A stretch of 7,519 nt of DNA. Origin: DATDVC01 sp036517695. GTDB lineage: Bacteria; Patescibacteriota; Minisyncoccia; Phycocordibacterales; WO2-35-19. Location of the stretch: assembly GCA_036517695.1 (NCBI GenBank), contig DATDVC010000043.1, positions 1-7,519 of the forward strand. The letters run 5' to 3'. Made by a program: the position numbers and the translations under genes. The notes under the pieces are model-generated. The model was given only the letters and a program-made list of their open reading frames with translations. It had not been told where the DNA came from and did no database searches. Positions 4,877 through 7,519 of this stretch are shown here, piece after piece; position 1 is the first letter of the stretch; each line of letters opens with the position of its first letter.

Positions 4877-6091
4877 GCTAAAAAAGCTGTAAGCCCTAAG
4901 CGAAGTCGAAGGGTTTTTGTCGGGCTTTCGGGTGGGGTAGACTCCGCTGTTTCGGCAGCTTTGCTAAAAAAAGATGGTTACGAGGTGACTGGAGTTTTCA
5001 TAAAGGCCTGGGACCCTTCGACTGAGCTCAGGGTAAACTACCACCAGAAATATCCTTGCACTTGGAAAGAAGATAGGCGAAGCGCTATGAGAGCGGCGGC
5101 GATTTTAAATATTCCTTTCATCACTCTTGATTTGGAAAAAGAATATAAAAAAGAGGTAGTCGATTATATGATTGCCGAATATAAAGAGGGTAGGACTCCA
5201 AACCCAGATGTGATGTGCAACAAGGAAATCAAATTTGGTCACTTTTTAAAATTTGCTTTGGATCCGCTGGCTGGCGGAGGCGCAGATTTTGTCGCCACCG
5301 GCCATTACGCACAGACCTCACTCCTGGCCCCTCTCCTTGCCAAGGAGAGGGGAAGACCGAGCTTGCTAGGTCGGGGTGAGGTGTTGATGGAAGCGAAGGA
5401 CAAAAACAAAGACCAAAGCTACTTTTTGTGGACTTTAACTCAAGAACAACTGAAGCACACTCTTTTCCCAATTGGTCATTTGCAAAAGGAAGAAGTAAGA
5501 AAATTGGCGGTCAAATTTGGCCTTCCGCAAGCCACCAGGAAAGACAGCCAAGGGCTCTGCTTTTTGGGCAAAATCGATATGAAAGAATTTTTACGCGAAT
5601 ATATAAAAACAAAAAAGGGAGATGTGTTAAATGAAAAAGGTGAAGTCATCGGCGAACACGACGGCGCAGAGCTATACACTTTAGGCGAGAGACATGGGTT
5701 TAGAGTTTTTAACGAAAAAACAAACAGCCAGCCACTTTATGTGGTATCAAAAGATATTAAAAAAAATACCCTAACTGTTGCCTCAAAAAGCTCTCCCTCA
5801 AAAAGTCCTCGCCCGCCCGGCACGACGCCGAGTCGGACGGGGGTCTCCCAGCTTCGCTCAACCAGACTTTCTTCGAAAAGTTTTTCTTTTCAGCTACAAA
5901 ACCAAAATTGGATTTCTGGCGAAACTCCAAAGGGTGAAATATCATGCCGGATAAGATATAGGGGGAGCAAAATTAAGTGTAGGATTGAAAATAACGAAGT
6001 ATTTTTTGGAGACGAAATACTTATGGCCTCCGGGCAGTCTGTCGTTTTTTACAAAGATGAAATCTGTCTCGGGGGTGCTATAATGGCCTAA
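4865..6091 (+). CDS. mnmA: tRNA-uridine 2-sulfurtransferase MnmA carrying in-frame repeat insertions
   Basis: MnmA activates the wobble uridine (U34) of Lys, Glu and Gln tRNAs with ATP and installs 2-thiouridine in the cytoplasm. The PP-loop SGGVDS is at residues 22-27. CTWKEDRR is at 65-72, and PNPDVMCNKEIKFG at 112-125 carries the nucleophile Cys118. TGHYA is at 145-149, NKDQSYFLW at 181-189, and KDSQGLCFLG at 226-235 carries the second catalytic Cys232. A beta-barrel C-terminus ends in CRIRYR and LGGAIM. All catalytic residues are present. The protein has 408 residues, about 40-60 more than usual. The excess sits at five places where the DNA is palindromic or repeat-like, all in loops (see repeat entries). 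No stop or frameshift interrupts the gene. It overlaps the next gene by one base (TAATG). Confidence 0.95.
   Translation: MKSQAKKAVSPKRSRRVFVGLSGGVDSAVSAALLKKDGYEVTGVFIKAWDPSTELRVNYHQKYPCTWKEDRRSAMRAAAILNIPFITLDLEKEYKKEVVDYMIAEYKEGRTPNPDVMCNKEIKFGHFLKFALDPLAGGGADFVATGHYAQTSLLAPLLAKERGRPSLLGRGEVLMEAKDKNKDQSYFLWTLTQEQLKHTLFPIGHLQKEEVRKLAVKFGLPQATRKDSQGLCFLGKIDMKEFLREYIKTKKGDVLNEKGEVIGEHDGAELYTLGERHGFRVFNEKTNSQPLYVVSKDIKKNTLTVASKSSPSKSPRPPGTTPSRTGVSQLRSTRLSSKSFSFQLQNQNWISGETPKGEISCRIRYRGSKIKCRIENNEVFFGDEILMASGQSVVFYKDEICLGGAIMA
4894..4913 (+). repeat. mnmA insert 1: repeat copy A, reverse orientation
   Basis: This 20-base segment (CCCTAAGCG to GTCGAAGGG) encodes SPKRSR just ahead of the PP-loop. 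Its reverse complement matches the segment at 5014-5033 at 17 of 20 positions, so the two are inverted copies of one family. It lengthens the N-terminus, which in MnmA normally starts only a few residues before the PP-loop. Confidence 0.7.
5013..5034 (+). repeat. mnmA insert 2: repeat copy B, forward orientation
   Basis: A 22-base near-palindrome with end arms ACCCT and AGGGT and core TTCGACTGAGCTC. It encodes DPSTELRV in the loop between KAW and the conserved CTWKEDRR motif, where MnmA usually has a shorter link. I recall CCTTCGACTnnGCTCAGG as a widespread dispersed repeat in bacterial genomes. Confidence 0.75.
5263..5278 (+). repeat. mnmA insert 3: short palindrome
   Basis: TCCGC (5263-5267), spacer TGGCTG, GCGGA (5274-5278). 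It encodes PLAGG between FALD and GADFVATGHY; MnmA proteins usually have only one or two residues there. It resembles the palindrome TCCGCCAGCTGGCGGA that I recall as a frequent repeat in CPR genomes. Confidence 0.6.
5315..5382 (+). repeat. mnmA insert 4: 68-base three-way-junction palindromic element
   Basis: Outer arms ACCTCACTCC (5315-5324) and GGGGTGAGGT (5373-5382) pair at 9 of 10 positions plus one G-T. Inside are two stems. CCCCTCTCCTTG (5328-5339) with CAAGGAGAGGGG (5341-5352) is a perfect 12-bp stem around a single base. GACC (5355-5358) with GGTC (5369-5372) encloses AGC/GCT. It encodes residues 151-173, between TGHYAQ and DKNKDQSYF, a normally short variable loop. Confidence 0.85.
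5800..5873 (+). repeat. mnmA insert 5: G+C-rich imperfect palindrome
   Basis: Outer arms AAAGTC (5802-5807) and GACTTT (5865-5870) enclose an inner stem, CCCGCCCGGC (5812-5821) with GTCGGACGGG (5832-5841), which pairs at 8 of 10 positions plus one G-T. It is strikingly G+C-rich against A+T-rich flanks. It encodes a Ser/Pro/Arg-rich low-complexity stretch (about residues 313-336) in the C-terminal beta-barrel, just before QNQNWISGE. Confidence 0.75.
6076..6084 (+). promoter_or_regulatory. Extended -10 inside the 3' end of mnmA, leaderless start for next gene
   Basis: TGCTATAAT is a perfect extended -10 (TG at 6076-6077, hexamer 6079-6084). Six bases later stands ATG at 6091, so the predicted transcription start is the A of that ATG. 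The same bases encode GAIM of the conserved MnmA C-terminus, so the match could partly reflect coding. There is no good -35. It would let the nuclease genes be expressed apart from mnmA. Confidence 0.6.
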
Positions 6092-6927
6092 TGCACGACA
6101 CCGTTTTGATAACCAAGGCGACTGGCGAGAAAGAGCCGTTTGAGCCACACAAGCTAAAGCATTCGCTCTTGCGGGCAAAAGCAAGTTCCGAACTTGCCGA
6201 CAAAATAATCTCTCACATCGAGCTTGAGCTAAAAGACGGAATATCCACAAAGGAAATATACTCCCACGCTTTTGAATTGCTGGAGAGAGAGCAGAAGCCC
6301 GCGGCTATCAGATATTCGCTTCGAAACGCGGTTATGGACATGGGCCCGACCGGATTTCCTTTTGAAAATCTGATTTCCGAAATTTGGCGGGCCAAAGGTT
6401 TTGAGACAACCACTGACTTTATTGCCACAGGCAAATGTGTTGACCACGAAATTGATGTTGTTGCTTGGAACGAAAACAAGCTCATTATGGTTGAGGCCAA
6501 ATTTCACAACGAGTTTGGTTTGAAATCTGATCTCAAGGCGGTTCTTTATGTAAACTCGCGCTGGGAGGATTTGAAGGATAAAACTTTTGATTTTGGCAAG
6601 CAAAGAAATCTTGACGAAGGCTGGCTTGTAACAAATACCAAATTTTCAGAACAAGCGATCAAATATGCAAAATGCAGAGGCATGAAATTGATCGGATGGA
6701 ACTACCCCGCCGAAGGCAATTTGCAGGACCTCATAGAAGACACTGGTCTTCACCCAATAACCAGCTTGCTCTCTCTTTCGAGTAGAGAAAAAAGAAGTTT
6801 GATGGAGTCTGGGGTAATCCACTTGAGACAGATTTTGGCTAACAAAGATATTTTGAATCAGGCCGGAGTTTCCTTGGGAAAAATGGAAAAAGTGATGCAA
6901 GAAATAGAGATGGTTGGTTTGAAATAA
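6091..6927 (+). CDS. ATP-cone / PD-(D/E)XK nuclease / HhH-like fusion protein
   Basis: A 278-residue cytoplasmic protein with three parts. Residues about 1-90 match the ATP-cone nucleotide-binding module of ribonucleotide reductases and NrdR (ITKATGEKEPFEPHKLKHSL, then HAFELLEREQKPAAIRYSLR). Residues about 88-205 are a restriction-endonuclease-like PD-(D/E)XK fold: FPFENLISEIWRAKGF, HEIDVVAW with Asp122, and VEAKFHN with Glu135 and Lys137, giving D-x12-ExK. Residues 215-275 (LHPITSLLSLSSREKRSLMESGV, then KMEKVMQEIEMV) look like helix-hairpin-helix DNA binding. A nucleotide-regulated DNA nuclease is the natural reading, but substrate and role are unknown. Its start overlaps the mnmA stop by one base; the next gene follows after 2 bases and is also a nuclease. 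Confidence 0.9.
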   Translation: MHDTVLITKATGEKEPFEPHKLKHSLLRAKASSELADKIISHIELELKDGISTKEIYSHAFELLEREQKPAAIRYSLRNAVMDMGPTGFPFENLISEIWRAKGFETTTDFIATGKCVDHEIDVVAWNENKLIMVEAKFHNEFGLKSDLKAVLYVNSRWEDLKDKTFDFGKQRNLDEGWLVTNTKFSEQAIKYAKCRGMKLIGWNYPAEGNLQDLIEDTGLHPITSLLSLSSREKRSLMESGVIHLRQILANKDILNQAGVSLGKMEKVMQEIEMVGLK

Positions 6928-6929
6928 TC

Positions 6930-7519
6930 ATGGCATGGTACAAGAAAAAGCTTTACGACCCCGGAGCGAGAGAGTGTTTTCGCGTCAGCCGATCAAAAAT
7001 CGATCTTTTTTTAGAGTGCCCGAGATGTTTTTATTTGGATCGCAGATTGGGCGTGTCTCGTCCGCAAGGATTCCCCTTTAACCTAAACAGCGCGGTTGAC
7101 ATTTTGCTTAAAAAAGAATTTGACATTCACCGCAATCAAAAAACGCCTCACCCACTGATGGATTCTTACGGTGTGGATGCTCTACCTTTCGAACATGAAA
7201 AAATGGATACCTGGCGCGATCCTTTTAAGGGGGTAGAGTGTTTCCACGAACCAACCAATTTTGTAGTTTTTGGCGGGGTGGATGATGTCTGGCAGGCCGT
7301 AGGTACTGACAAAGGAAGTAATAAGGATGGAGATTTGATAGTGGTCGATTACAAGGCCACAAGCAAAGACGGGCAAGTTAGCCTGGATGCCGAGTGGCAA
7401 GATGGCTACAAAAGGCAGATGGAAGTTTACCAGTGGCTCTTGCGCCGGAATGGATTCAAAGTTTCCGATACCGGCTACTTTGTTTACGCCAACGGCAGGA
7501 GGGACAGGGAAGCGTTTGA
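6930..7519 (+). CDS. Cas4/RecB-like PD-(D/E)XK nuclease family protein (3' end outside window)
   Basis: The frame is open from ATG 6930 to the window end with 196 complete codons visible. RecB-family nuclease motifs appear in order: SRSKIDLFLECPRCFYLDRR (20-39, with Cys30 and Cys33), GGVDDVW (Asp118/Asp119), VVDYKATS (Asp140, Lys142), and QMEVYQWLL (Gln163, Tyr167, the Q-x3-Y motif). This fits a DNA exonuclease of the Cas4/AddB/RecB superfamily acting in repair or recombination. Cas4 has an Fe-S cluster using one N-terminal and three C-terminal cysteines; here a CPRC pair is at the N-terminus and the C-terminus is not visible, so a cluster cannot be judged. No CRISPR array or other cas gene is present. 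The start lies 2 bases after the previous stop, without a Shine-Dalgarno. Confidence 0.88.
   Translation, partial: MAWYKKKLYDPGARECFRVSRSKIDLFLECPRCFYLDRRLGVSRPQGFPFNLNSAVDILLKKEFDIHRNQKTPHPLMDSYGVDALPFEHEKMDTWRDPFKGVECFHEPTNFVVFGGVDDVWQAVGTDKGSNKDGDLIVVDYKATSKDGQVSLDAEWQDGYKRQMEVYQWLLRRNGFKVSDTGYFVYANGRRDREAF

Noticed and set aside
6229..6603. 124-residue minus-strand frame opposite the ATP-cone nuclease
   Set aside because: It covers the conserved nuclease motifs of the plus-strand gene and has no signals of its own.
6930..7519. Evidence for a CRISPR-Cas locus from the Cas4-like nuclease
   Set aside because: No regularly spaced direct repeats and no other cas gene are present; the fold is shared by many repair nucleases.
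1..7519. Recoding of UGA as glycine, as in Gracilibacteria
   Set aside because: UGA is a clean stop for leuS and for the 1945-3210 gene, and none occurs inside the recognised proteins.

Overview
This window looks like chromosomal DNA from a Patescibacteria (Candidate Phyla Radiation) bacterium, most likely of the Parcubacteria group. The reasons are compact gene packing, a moderate to low and uneven G+C content, the standard genetic code (TGA used as stop), almost no Shine-Dalgarno sequences, and proteins I recognise mainly from that group: a sigma-region-4/HARE-HTH fusion, a DUF8128-like membrane protein, and an ATP-cone/PD-(D/E)XK fusion. This is a judgement from protein character, not a database match.

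Layout, left to right. Positions 1-771 hold the 3' end of leuS (leucyl-tRNA synthetase). Positions 842-1897 encode an orphan sigma-region-4 protein with HARE-HTH and further winged-helix modules. Positions 1945-3210 encode a membrane-anchored protein resembling the N-terminal part of CPR VirB4-like ATPases but lacking the ATPase. It overlaps mltG (3207-4313), an endolytic murein transglycosylase, by 4 bases. A 196-base convergent gap (4314-4509) holds an inverted pair of hairpin repeats and a terminator for a small G+C-rich minus-strand gene (4510-4818). A compact divergent promoter region separates that gene from mnmA (4865-6091), the tRNA-uridine 2-sulfurtransferase. mnmA overlaps by one base an ATP-cone/nuclease/helix-hairpin-helix gene (6091-6927), followed after 2 bases by a Cas4/RecB-like nuclease gene (from 6930, running off the window).

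Two signals stand out. First, mnmA appears to have absorbed five palindromic or repeat-like elements, all translated in frame and all in places where MnmA proteins normally have short variable loops. The result is a 408-residue protein that keeps every catalytic motif. This resembles the Rickettsia palindromic elements. Second, three genes (1945, 4865, 6091) have a -10 box placed so that the predicted transcription start is exactly the A of the ATG. This predicts leaderless mRNAs, in keeping with the lack of Shine-Dalgarno sites. The small minus-strand gene is the exception: it has a Shine-Dalgarno sequence, its own terminator and a distinct base composition, so it looks like a separately acquired or separately expressed unit.

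The genes suggest three functional blocks: translation (leuS, mnmA), cell envelope and secretion (DUF8128-like gene plus mltG), and DNA processing (two adjacent nucleases), with one likely transcription factor.
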